From: Chara braunii
Lineage: Eukaryota > Streptophyta > Charophyceae > Charales > Characeae
Length of the DNA stretch: 24,005 bases
Reading direction: 5' to 3'
NCBI GenBank assembly: GCA_003427395.1
Contig: BFEA01000845.1
Coordinates: 277,465 to 301,469 of the forward strand
The notes under the pieces are model-generated. The model had not been told where the DNA came from and did not search any database. It saw only the letters and a program-made list of their open reading frames with translations. The position numbers were made by a program, and so were the translations under genes. Shown here in pieces: positions 1-8,926 of the stretch. Numbering within the stretch: the first letter of the stretch is position 1; every line of letters starts with the position of its first letter.

Positions 1-382
1 TTTTCTTGATTTTTTTTTTTTTTTTTTCAAATGAAGATTGAGGCCGGGGTCCTCACAGTCTACCCGGAGTAACCGAACCGAACATGCTGAGAACCGGGCT
101 CAGCCTCCCTCATGCGATGATGATGGTGATGCTAGTAATGATGGACTTCTAGTCATTCTTAGAAAAGTGTAAATAGTAATTCCAATGATGATGATAATGA
201 TGATGATGATGATGATGATGATGGTGATTAGTATATAAAAGAGACTATGCTATATCAACGATTCTACGCACCTCCTGAAGCCCACAGCAGTTTTCCAAAA
301 AACTCAAGTATCTAAGGGATTTCCAACAGATCCTAACAAAGCTCACGGAAACTGACTTATTACCTAATTCCCACTAAATGGA
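1..382. repeat. Simple-sequence region, no gene
   Basis: There is a poly-T run near 11-27 and a GAT/GATGAT microsatellite around 183-227, with scattered GATGGTGAT copies from about 116. No open frame with recognisable protein features is present on either strand. The LINE fragment begins at 383. Confidence 0.8.
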
Positions 383-490
383 AAACTAAAACTGTTATCT
401 TGGAATATCCGTCGCCTGGGAACACGACAGGTGGATAAACTAAAAGTGTTATCTTGGAATATCCGTGGCCTGGGAACACGACAGGTGGCA
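383..490 (+). repeat. 54-bp tandem duplication
   Basis: Two units, 383-436 and 437-490, differ at only a few positions. Each encodes the endonuclease start (LSWNIR then R or G, LGTRQV). The unit is exactly 18 codons, so the frame is kept. Confidence 0.9.
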
Positions 491-494
491 CACA

Positions 495-541
495 AACGTT
501 CCCTTTTTTTTTTTTTTTTTTTTTTTTTTTGGAACGTTCCC
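495..541 (-). mobile_element. Poly(A)-tail-only retroinsertion
   Basis: The plus strand has 27 T followed by GG (504-532), between two copies of AACGTTCCC (495-503 and 533-541). Deleting 504-541, that is the insert and one repeat copy, joins the two LINE endonuclease pieces in the same frame with no residue lost. This is what a very short non-LTR retroinsertion in the minus direction, reduced to its poly(A) tail, would leave. Slippage could lengthen the T run but would not make the flanking 9-bp repeats. Confidence 0.7.
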
Positions 542-560
542 TCATCAAAACAGTGGTTAG

Positions 561-751
561 GAATAACGGTGCTGCAATTGTCTGTCTGCAGGAAACCGAG
601 CTGAACAGATAGGCAATCAAGTATGCACAGTTAGGGTCTCGTTAGACACTCCTAANGAATAACGGTGCTGCAATTGTCTGTCTGCAGGAAACCGAGCTGA
701 ACAGATAGGCAATCAAGTATGCACAGTTAGGGTCTCGTTAGACACTCCTAA
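561..751. repeat. Assembly duplication across single N
   Basis: Bases 561-655 (95 bp) are repeated exactly at 657-751, separated by one N at 656. A perfect copy directly at an N is an unresolved contig overlap and not biology. The true sequence probably has one copy. Confidence 0.92.
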
Positions 752-870
752 AAGAATCCTAAATTTTTTTGGACGAGTCCTAAAGGTTTTTTAGGATTTC
801 GTGCGGCGTTGTTACACGCAATCCTAAAAACCATCTTTTAGGATTTGTCCTAAAAGGGCTCCCGCAGCCG
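727..870. mobile_element. Candidate Harbinger-type terminus
   Basis: A TTA (727-729) is followed at once by GGGTCTCGTTAGACAC, and then by six or so CCTAAA/TTTAGG motifs in both orientations up to about 865, ending near GGGCTCCC. PIF/Harbinger elements duplicate TTA or TAA and have GG-rich ends, and the transposase frame begins 640 bp downstream. I could not find the matching inverted end elsewhere in the window. The stretch could instead be a separate short MITE of about 135 bp built from CCTAAA palindromes. Confidence 0.4.
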
Positions 871-1369
871 GTTTTCATATGCGTATATGCAGCCGCGTCG
901 CCGATGTCCGTCCGTTCCTGGGTGGTGTCCGTGGTACACACTCCGGAGGCCCTTGGGCGGGTGAGGAGGGGTCGGTGAAAAGCGCGGTCACCCCGACCTT
1001 CAAAAATTCAAATTCGAATTTTCGCGGACGCAGGGTGACGGGCCGGAGGACGGCCAGGCGACGCGTGTGACGTACAAAAGACGGCGCTGGCGAACCGTTC
1101 GGCGTGGGTATCCGTCTTCCGAGTCCACGCAAGTTGTGACCAGCGGGCGCATCTTCCTGCAAGGCACATCTTCACCTCCGCCATGCGTGCTGTCCTGTGG
1201 AAGCGTAGAGCAGCGGGCGCGTCTTCGGCTCCGGCGTACATCATCTCCTGTGGCAGCGTACAGCAGCGGGCGCATCTTTGGCTCCGGCGTGCGTGGTCTC
1301 CTGAGCAGCAGGCATGTCTTTGGCGGCTGTAGCAGGCTTCACGCTATAGAGGCGGAAGGATTCTCAGAG
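871..1369. other. GC-rich leader upstream of transposase
   Basis: About 500 bp with no convincing coding sequence of its own. Reading frames are open on both strands because of GC content. It holds a short AT island with CAAAAATTCAAATTCGAATTTTCG (two overlapping short palindromic motifs, about 1000-1023) and a degenerate minisatellite at 1141-1340. It probably is the 5' leader and promoter region of the transposase. Confidence 0.5.
1141..1340 (+). repeat. Degenerate GC-rich minisatellite
   Basis: Three or four imperfect units share AGCAGCGGGCGC(A/G)TCTT followed by GGCTCCGGCGT and TCTCCTGTGG. They start near 1142, 1209 and 1263, with a decayed unit near 1301. Unit length varies between about 52 and 70 bp. 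Confidence 0.6.
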
Positions 1370-1498
1370 ATGGACGTTCGCGGCTGCGGGCACGGTCTAC
1401 GCGAAGAAGAGATCGACATGGTGACGATGGCGGTGACTGTCGTCGTCGTCAACACGATGAGCGGTACGTCGTTGTCCTCACGCGACATGCTGACGCAG

Positions 1499-1806
1499 AG
1501 CAGCAATTTCGTCAAAACGGACATTTTTTATTTTTTAAACGAAATTGACAACTCAAAAATCGGCCCGATTTAGGTCGATATTTTCAGCTCCTGAGGGTAC
1601 GGCGTTCTGAAAACGCCCTACCCCCTGGATGCCACCGAAGTCCACCCCCTGGACTCCAGCTAAGTCGAGATACGTCCAAGGGGTCCAGCGTTTTAAGGAC
1701 GCCGGACCCTCAAGAGCTTGAAATTTCCACCTAAATCGTGCTAATTTATGAGGTTTCAATTTCATTCAAAAAATAAAATATGTCCGTTTTGACGAAATTG
1801 CTGTTG
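1499..1806. mobile_element. 308-bp hairpin MITE
   Basis: The element has near full-length inverted repeats. The outer 24 bases from CAGCAATTTCGTC at 1501 are perfectly mirrored by those ending at 1803. By eye the arms agree at roughly 83% over about 130 bp around a central loop near 1635-1675. CAG (1496-1498) recurs at 1807-1809, giving a 3-bp (or 4-bp, GCAG) target duplication. Removing 311 bp joins the two transposase frames exactly. It encodes no protein. Its family is uncertain: Harbinger MITEs use TWA, so CAG points to another superfamily. No second copy is in the window. Confidence 0.85.
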
Positions 1807-2769
1807 CAGCTCCATAAACGAAGAGCGCCGTTGCGGAGCATCGCCGACGCGCCGGATTGCATGGCCACGTGTGAGGGAGTCGTCCAGTTGTGTGTCGCAC
1901 TGTCGTCTGGCGTTTTCCCGCGGCATACCCCACGTTGGTGGATTAGACGACGGACTGGCAGAACATGGGAGGACCTTCGCCTGTGTGATGATGCGACGGA
2001 CGAGTACTACCGCCAGAAGTTGCGCATGTCGATGGCCATGTTCAGGCAGATCGTTGCCGCGTGCGCTGCGTACGTGGAGAAGAAGGTCACGCACTATAGG
2101 ATGACATTGCCAGTGGAGCAGGTGATCACTTTCACGTTGTACAGGTGGGCTTCAGGAGAGACTTACGAGAGCGGCATGTCAGCCTTCGACATGGGCAGGG
2201 CCACTGGACTGCAGGCCGTCCGCGACGTCACTTCGGCGCTGCTGCAGGCGTACCCCGACGCGATAAAGTGGCCAGTGGGCCGTAGACGTGCGCAGATTCA
2301 GCGCGCTTTCCGTGACAAGGGTTTCCCGAACTGCTTCGGCGCAATCGACTGTACACACATCTACATTGACAACCCCGCCGGCGCACCTTCGGACAACTAC
2401 TACGACCGCAAACAGAAGTTCTCCGTGCAGGCGCAGGTGGTGGTGGATTTGGATCTGCGGTTCCTCGACGTCCACATCGGATACCCGGGAAGTGTGCACG
2501 ACGTCTGTGTCCTGTACAATTCCCAGCTATGGAGGCGTGCAGAAGCTGGGGAGCTGTTCGACGCACCTCCGGAGAAGCTGCCACACGGTGTCGTCACGCG
2601 AAGTTACCTGCTAGGCGACAACGGTTATCCAGTTGCCTGTCCATGGATCGTGCAGCCGTACGGAGGAATTGACCAAGGTCCTGACTAGGAGCGCTTCGAT
2701 ACGCGGCAGAAGGTGGCGCTGGGGTGTGTCGAGAGGGCATTCGGGCGACTGAAGTGCATGTGGCGTCTG

Positions 2770-2960
2770 TTCTTGCGCACCCACAAGACGAACCTGGAGA
2801 CCTTGCCACAACAATTCGTGGCGGTGTGCACTCTCCACAACATCCTCCTCGACGCGGGGATCGANTTCTTGCGCACCCACAAGACGAACCTGGAGACCTT
2901 GCCACAACAATTCGTGGCGGTGTGCACTCTCCACAACATCCTCCTCGACGCGGGGATCGA
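2770..2960. repeat. Assembly duplication across single N
   Basis: Bases 2770-2864 (95 bp) recur exactly at 2866-2960 with one N at 2865. The repeat plus N is 96 bp, so the transposase frame is kept and a false 32-residue duplication appears in translation. The length equals that at 561-751. Confidence 0.93.
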
Positions 2961-3120
2961 CTTCGATGAGAACCTTTTATGGGAGGTGGATGAGAATGGC
3001 GTTCGGCGCAGAGTAGACTTGGGCATCGTGGGGAATGGCGCGGGCGGGCAGCGGCCGAGCACGAACGTGGACGGGGACTTGTTGCGGGATGCACGTCGAG
3101 ACCGAGTCGCTTTGATGTAG

Positions 3121-4297
3121 GACCGTGCAGACGGGAGGGGGCGGGGGGGACGTGGGTTGGTGCGATCGGTAGGCGGGTGAAATTTTGTCGTGGCCCGTGT
3201 TTACGGTCGTTGTGCGCGTAGTTGCTGGGTCGATTGAATGGCGGCATGGTTGTCGCAGATGAGTTCCTTTGTTGTTTTCATCGTGTGGACGGTTCCGTGG
3301 TTCGTACAGTTGTGCGAACGTTTAATATTGGAAGAACCTTTTTTTTTGTGTGTCTCTCCCGAAATTGTTTTTTTTTTTTCTATTCTGTGTGTCTTCAAAT
3401 CGTTTGTCTTGAATGCTTTCGTGTGGTAGGAAGTTCGTTTTTTTAAATTTTGTGTGCCTCTTCATTTCTTTTTTTTTTTGTTATTTTTATTTACTTATTT
3501 TTTTATTTTTCTGTGTCTATTCAATGCGTTTGTGGGGAATGTTTTCGTGTCGTGGTGTGGTGGGACGTCAAACATGGCTGTTGAAATCATTGATGAAAGC
3601 TGTATAACGTCAGTTAACGAAGAAAAAAAAACCCAGAGAGAGGTAAACATGGATTGTGTGCATGCATAGGAGGCAATCATCTTTAAATCATTCCACCGAA
3701 GGGACGAGAACAGCGGACACATGACAAAAAAAAAGGGTGCACTAAAAGTGCTATGAAGTTCTTGCGCAGCGAACTGCGATGATAAAAAACACAATACAGG
3801 AATGAATCCAATGAACTCGTCGTCGACTCCAACGACCGACACACTAAACAACTGCACTAAATGCAAAATACACGATCATTGAAATGAATCAACCCGTCGT
3901 TGTGCCACAGCCGACGCGCTAAACATCTACGCAATCGACGACGATTCTGCCGAATCCCTCTGACCGACACACTAAACAGGTGCGCACTTCACAACGGTCC
4001 AACCACAGTGAAGCCCGTCACGACCGGCCACGCGTACACGCGCCCGCGTTCACAGAAGCAACCCCCCCCCCCCCCTTACACGTCATCTTTTCCGTCGTCG
4101 TTGTTGTCATCATCGGGGGGGACCGAAACCAACCAATCCAGCTTCTTCGCATCCTCCGGCCCCATTATTCTCACGTCGTGCCTGAAACTAATGCCGCAGG
4201 GTGCCCATTGAGGGATGTAGTCGGGGTACTCTCCAAACGTGGCGTTCGCCTTCCCGAGCCTTTCCGTGACGACATTTGCGGCGTGGACGACGGATCG
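3121..4297. other. Convergent intergenic region, no gene
   Basis: This lies between the 3' ends of the transposase (plus) and its partner gene (minus). The first half is T-rich with many T8-T11 runs (3340-3520). Diverged direct repeats with the core CCGAC(A/G)C(A/G)CTAAAC occur at about 3836, 3908 and 3963. A C13 run lies near 4063-4075. The small frames are explained by low-complexity sequence. It probably holds the 3' ends and polyadenylation regions of the two flanking genes, but I see no definite signal. Confidence 0.6.
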
Positions 4298-5724
4298 TCA
4301 ATGATCGAAGGAGCGATGCATGGCCGCGACGAGTGTGGGCTTTGCCACGAGGCTCGCGAAATAGAAAGCTTCGTAGTGGTTGCACGGATCGTCTCCTGCC
4401 ATGCGCATTATCCACATGCACGCCGCCAACAACAGCCTGAAGCAGTCAGCCACCCGACAAAGACGATCGTGCGAGATGAAATCACCGTCGATGAGCGCAC
4501 CCATTTGCATCACCGCGCGGAACGCATGCGCTACGCTGATTACAGTGGACTCCTGGTGCGCCACCATGTCATCGTCGTCCGGTCTGTCCTCGATGTTGGC
4601 GCCAGCGAACCACAGTGGCAAGTCCATAGACTGATCTATCGTATGCGCGCAAACCACTGGACTGACAACGTTGCACCACTCCTCGCCGTACCACATAGCA
4701 CGCACAATGTCTGTCGCTACGCATTCCAGCGAGTACTGGAAAGCCACATTGTATCCCCTTGGGCGGTTCCCCGACTTGAATACCCAGCCGTGCAAGATGC
4801 GGAGAGCAATGTTCTCCACTGTCGCCGCACGGGAAATCGCTTGCTGCAGCTGTGATTGGTCGGCGACCCTGGCTACCCTCGTGCTGGATTTGGGCAGTAC
4901 GACGCTCCGAGGGACGGCAGGTGGTGGAAGTCCGCTGGCGATGGCGACTAAGTACTCTCTCATTTCGTGGACGATGTTGTAAAGTCTTCGCCCCTCCCCC
5001 GTCGTCCGGAAAGCTTTGTGATCAACCCAAAGGACGGCACGATCGATGAGGTCTTTCGTCATCACTCCCCTACGTACCCGGCTTGAACCGGGCTCGCCGC
5101 CCTCCCGATCGATTTTCTTCTCGCCACTCACATCCTCTCTCGCAGTCACCACAACTGTTGCTTCCTCTCTCGCCGTCGCAACGGGGGCCACAATGCCTGA
5201 AGCACCCGCACCCGCAGCACCTGCCGGCTCGCCGCCAACTTCGCGCGCCTCTACCACGACTTCCCCCCTGCCGCCACGTTGGACGGACCCTCCGTCATCA
5301 CCCGGGTTGCGCTGACGTGGCTACGACGGTGTGGCGGGTAGTCTACCCGTGACAGCGCGTGCCACCAACACCGGCGGTGGGGTTGCTGTTGCATGAGTGC
5401 GTAGGCGACGTTTTTCCAAGGACTCGTCATCATCGACGCCAAGATCGACGACGACAGCCTTCTCTGTCCGCCTTTCGCGGGCACTCAGTTGCTGCGCCTC
5501 GTGTGAAGGGGTTAGCATCCTCTTCGGACCGTTGTGATCAGAAGATCACAGCCGACCGCTCTTCCGTACTGCAGACGTGGTCGCCTGCTCTTCCTCCGCC
5601 ATGAAGTCTTCGTCGTAGTCCCCTTCCGCTGCTGCCGCCCAACCTTGCGCTCCACGACGAGGCACCCTTGCAGATGCATCATCCAAACGCACCCTCTTCG
5701 CCTTCGGGACATATGTGACGCGCA
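4298..5724 (-). pseudogene. Harbinger partner-type protein, N-terminus lost
   Basis: One minus-strand frame runs from the LTR edge at 5724 to a TGA at 4298 and is broken only by TGA at 5548-5546 and TAG at 5323-5321. It begins RVTYVPKAKRVRLDD, passes a basic, charged and low-complexity stretch, then an Ala/Pro/Glu-rich linker. It ends in a folded domain of about 250 residues, from the first later ATG at 5062 (MTKDLIDRAVLWVD), with AFRTTGEGRRLYNIV, an acidic NIEDRPDDDD and a C-terminal CMWIMRMAGDDP region. PIF/Harbinger elements carry a second, Myb/SANT-like protein that helps the transposase reach DNA, often in the opposite direction, and the position fits that role. No SANT Trp pattern is visible. 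It may have lain upstream, beyond the LTR insertion. The function is therefore inferred from context. Confidence 0.6.
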
Positions 5725-8433
5725 ACCTCACGCCCTGTGCTGTCTTCCGTTCGGAGTGCTAAGAGTGCAGAAAGAAGGCCCAGAAAAACAGCAAGATGGG
5801 GTGTGCCAAGGATTTTTGGAAAATTGAGTGTGGGGACACAGACAAAATTGAAATCCCCTGTGTTGGCCCGATGAAGTAAGTCGGTTGCTTTCGCGCGTCG
5901 CGGAATGCGCGCGCGGGTACGACGCGAAAAGAGAAAAATCCAAATTTAATCCAAAAAGTATTGTCGAGCTTCCCACCGCACTACGGATCTTCGTTTTAAG
6001 CGGAAGGGCTTCGATACACTCCGCGTGTCCCATTTCTGTATCAAGTCTCGGCGCGCTCGTGGGCCAGTTCCGAGTTCTACGTGGATGGTTTCAACCGCGT
6101 GGCTCTTTCCTTGTGCTCGTCTTCACTCCGTATCCGGTAGTGGAAGCCCTTTGATTCGTAGCGATCGAAACGCTGACACTCATTGCGCAGGGTTCGAGGC
6201 CAATGGGGCGCCACTGCCATCCACGAAATGACGATTAGCTTGTTAAATGACAACAACACTGAGTAGGGATGGAAGTGCGTATCAATCATGACAAAGCCCG
6301 CATCCACGAATCCAGAACAACGATTTTCGGGAGGGAAGTAATATTGTCCACCGATCCGTGCGATAGCTTCTCGTACGTCCCACTCGCATACACGTGTCCT
6401 TTCCTCGTTGTAAGGGAAGGGGCGCGTTGGCGGGGGAGATACAGGAGGCTGGCGCCCGATCGAGGAGCGGCAGTAAGTCCATATATCAATCAATCAAAAG
6501 CAGTTTGCATAAACCCTCGAGACGTTATCAAAAAGCACAATCGAAAAAAAAATAGCTAGTATTTTCCTTCCTTTTGACACGAGGGAAGCATCCATGCATT
6601 AATCGGGTTGGAGTTTTGAGGGATTAACCCGCGACTCAGTTTCGGCAGACCAGATCAACAAAAACACGAGGCGCCTGGCTTTTTCTAGACTGCCCCATAG
6701 ACTGTCTGCAGATGTCGTACAACATAAGGCAGATGGCATGCGCAGTGCATTCAGAACAATAGATCTAAACAGTCTTGCATTCTCGAACAAAATCCCTTCG
6801 AGATCAGGGTCTAATCAACGCAAAAATTCACATACAAACATTTCCATGCAAACATCCACTGTGGAAGGTGCGAGAATGACAATGATGCATCTAAGACAAA
6901 TCGGGGGATAGTACACACGCATCCACCGTTCACAAGACAAGAGGATTGAGTTCCCTTACATCCGGGGATTACCAGGAAACTAATGGAAGAGTTTGGGAAA
7001 AAGTTCTTCTTCACAGGGAGTCACGAGAGTTCACGTTGGGTCACAAGAGAGGCAAACTCATAGCACATCGTCATTCAAATCAGAGAGAGATGAGGGAGAG
7101 AGAGAGAGAGAGAGTCGAAGAATGTCGAGATAAGAGACACCGGAATCCGACAAAGGAACATTCGACTTTGCAGCCATGAACTCACACCGAAAAAAATAAC
7201 CCGCAATCATGGAGGCGCATTCGCCGTGAAATTTCAATATGGCCCCAGGCCAATCATCCACCCAACTCCAATTACAGATCCTCATACCCGCACCGACGAT
7301 CCCGGTCGTCGAGTGCTAACTTCCACCACTGCGATCGTCACCTCGCTGACGCAGACTCGGCTCGGCTCGCCCGAATCCCACAGTCCGTCGTGGCGATCAA
7401 GCGCGCAGCCGGCCAGCCTACAGTCAGCCCGACATTACTTTTCGACTCGCACCAAACGCATCACCTAGCCACTGCTTCCCGGAAGCTGGCTTGCGAGTGG
7501 AAAACGTAAGAGAGATTTGCGGGCGCGCTTGCTGAATTTATAGTTGCGAGAAAGGAGATAGATGGGGGAGAAGACAGAGAGGAAATCGAAGTGTAAGAGG
7601 AGAGGGTTCAACGAGGGGTGCTCAAGGGAAGCCATGTTGATCCTTCAGAACCCGATGTTCGACCAATTAGATTCGTCGCGCAATAGGAAGATCCTCTTTC
7701 TCAATGCGTCTGATTGGTGAGCAGGGGTAAGCGAAGGATCATTCGGGCCTCGTGAGCCAAGGTTGAAGAGCGAGAAGGAAAGAGGCGCGAAAAGCAGCGC
7801 GAGACGGGTCCAAGATTCAGAGAATCAAGAAAGGAGAACAAGCGTGCAAAGAGCAGAGAGAGAGAGAGGAAAAACAGTTGCAATAGGAGAGGCAGAGGAG
7901 GAGGGGAGAGAGAGAGAAGAAAGCACGGGAGAGAAACGACGCGGGAAATAAGGAGGAGGAAGCTCGCATGCGCGGTGTTGACAGCAAGAGAAAAAAAAGG
8001 CACCAAAACAGTTACAGCTTCCCTATGAATTAAAAAATTGAAATTGCCATATCGGCGCGCAAAAGTCGACGCGGGAAAAGAAATTTCTATGCCTATCCGT
8101 ATTCTCACAAAATTCCTAAAGTTTTATCCGACGTGACCGAGAATATTCATGCAAGGAAAAATATACGTCAGGCTCCGCTTATTCCGTAATTCCTAACGGT
8201 CGAGCCCGATTCCAAGTGCGCTCGCTAAGGCGCACGTAATTTCCCATGCATTTCCCGAATTACAAAAAGCAGAATTTCAAGAATCAATAGAACTTTCGGA
8301 AATAGGGGGGCCCAAACAAGGCGCCTGAAATCAAGAAAAGCGATGGGGGTTTTGTGGGGTCGGTATGATACAAGAAGGGGGTATTGAGTCAACGGGTACG
8401 AAAGATAGCACGGGGTCGGGAAGTGGTTCATCA
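5725..8433 (-). mobile_element. Long LTR of Ty3/gypsy element, left copy
   Basis: About 2709 bp aligning end to end with 19342-22046. In element orientation it starts TGATGAACC (at 8433) and ends near GTGAGGT at 5725. Comparing about 360 bp by eye (6241 onward with 19861 onward) gave about 21 differences, near 6%. It contains a GA microsatellite (about 7084-7117), purine-rich tracts (7770-7930) and a candidate TATA box on the minus strand. No purine-rich polypurine tract lies just outside its 8433 edge, and the 14-bp edge repeats suggest an independent solo LTR. If so, it is not the 3' LTR of the internal region to the right. The ORFs seen in it are not conserved between copies as protein and are not real genes. 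Confidence 0.88.
7536..7542 (-). promoter_or_regulatory. Candidate LTR TATA box
   Basis: On the minus strand this reads TATAAAT, about 890 bp from the LTR's 5' edge. The same spot in the right LTR (about 21149-21155) reads GATAAAT. It is suitably placed for a U3 promoter of a 2.7-kb LTR, but short AT motifs occur by chance. Confidence 0.3.
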
Positions 8434-8926
8434 TATATGTGACGCGCAGGGGGTTCCAAAACTATGCGCTCTCCTGATTGCATGAAAGACCTTGAACCAA
8501 GTAAGTAGGAGGAGACGAAGAAGCAGGAAGAAGTAAGAGGCTTAGATCAGCACAATGTCAGCGGAGAGAACTGAGTCGCGGCATGTGTTGACGACAACAT
8601 CCGTGGCAAGATCTGCATGCCGGCTCATGCTGACTTAGATCCCCAGCCTCAGCAGTCCTGTCATATGCAACCCCCTGCCCTTCAAACTTCGGAGATCGTC
8701 CAGGTGGCACCATCATGGTCCATCAGGTCTCCATGTGCTCTGCACCCCCAGTCCAGCGCAGTCCATCGAATCACAGCATAAGTTGACGTCATCGTCAATG
8801 GCGTGATCTTCGCGAAACTGCTGATTCGTACTGCTCGGAGGACACATGGCGATTTCTCCAGTCGATCGCCTCCCTCAGAAAGGTCGTAGATGAGAAGAAG
8901 AGGGTGGGATGGGCACGTGTTGGGTA
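8434..8926. other. Unassigned region right of left LTR
   Basis: About 490 bp without a recognisable gene. On the minus strand the partner-gene frame can be followed from the 14-bp repeat for about 45 codons (VQGLSCNQESA, a TAG, then FWNPLRVT) before a TGA. This weakly supports the idea that the segment is the upstream part of the partner gene. A purine-rich plus-strand tract lies at about 8500-8545. On the minus strand it is pyrimidine-rich, so it is not the polypurine tract of a minus-strand element. Confidence 0.4.

Larger units (their letters stand above)
383..729 (+). pseudogene. LINE (L1-type) endonuclease fragment
   Basis: Read on the plus strand from 383, the frame gives LSWNIRGLG and, after a poly-T interruption, VCLQETEL. 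These are the first two conserved blocks of the APE-like endonuclease that opens ORF2 of L1-type non-LTR retrotransposons, where Asn and Glu belong to the metal-binding active site. Only about 60 real residues remain. The fragment carries a 54-bp in-frame duplication (383-436 and 437-490), a poly-T insertion (504-532), an in-frame TAG at 610-612 (repeated at 706-708 by the assembly duplication) and no reverse transcriptase. It appears cut at 727-729 by the end of the Harbinger-like element. The motifs were read by eye. The two blocks in the right order and spacing make the assignment fairly safe, but the LINE clade cannot be told. Confidence 0.75.
1370..3120 (+). pseudogene. PIF/Harbinger transposase, interrupted
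   Basis: DDE-type transposase (nuclease family DDE_Tnp_4) that cuts and pastes its element at TWA sites. The proposed start is the ATG at 1370 (MDVRGCGHGLREEE). The frame runs to a CAG at 1496-1498 and, beyond the 308-bp MITE, resumes at CTC 1810 (LHKRRAPLRS). It then runs through FRQIVAAC, the first Asp in AIDCTHIYID (codon 2347-2349), the second Asp in GDNGYP (2617-2619) and the Glu in VERAFGRLK (2731-2733). Spacings of 90 and 38 residues suit the family. A TAG at 2686-2688, between the second Asp and the Glu, breaks the catalytic domain. A 32-codon duplicate at 2866-2960 is an assembly artefact. Without MITE and artefact the protein would be about 450 residues. The apparent ATG at 1780 lies inside the MITE end, so it is not the native start. 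No introns are seen. Confidence 0.88.
5711..8448. repeat. 14-bp direct repeats edging the left LTR
   Basis: ATATGTGACGCGCA occurs at 5711-5724, ending exactly where the LTR starts, and again at 8435-8448, one base after the LTR's final CA at 8433. This looks like a target-site duplication of this LTR copy alone. It is long for an LTR element, which usually gives 4-6 bp. Confidence 0.7.

Noticed and set aside
360-620. Minus-strand 86-codon ORF with a poly-Lys run
   Set aside because: It is the antisense of the LINE endonuclease and the poly-T insertion. The sense strand has the conserved motifs.
1780-1806. ATG at 1780 as the transposase start
   Set aside because: It lies in the terminal inverted repeat of the MITE. 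The same peptide start occurs on the opposite strand at 1524 from the other arm.
2594-3247. Minus-strand 217-codon ORF
   Set aside because: It is a GC-driven shadow of the transposase and includes the N-joined duplicate.
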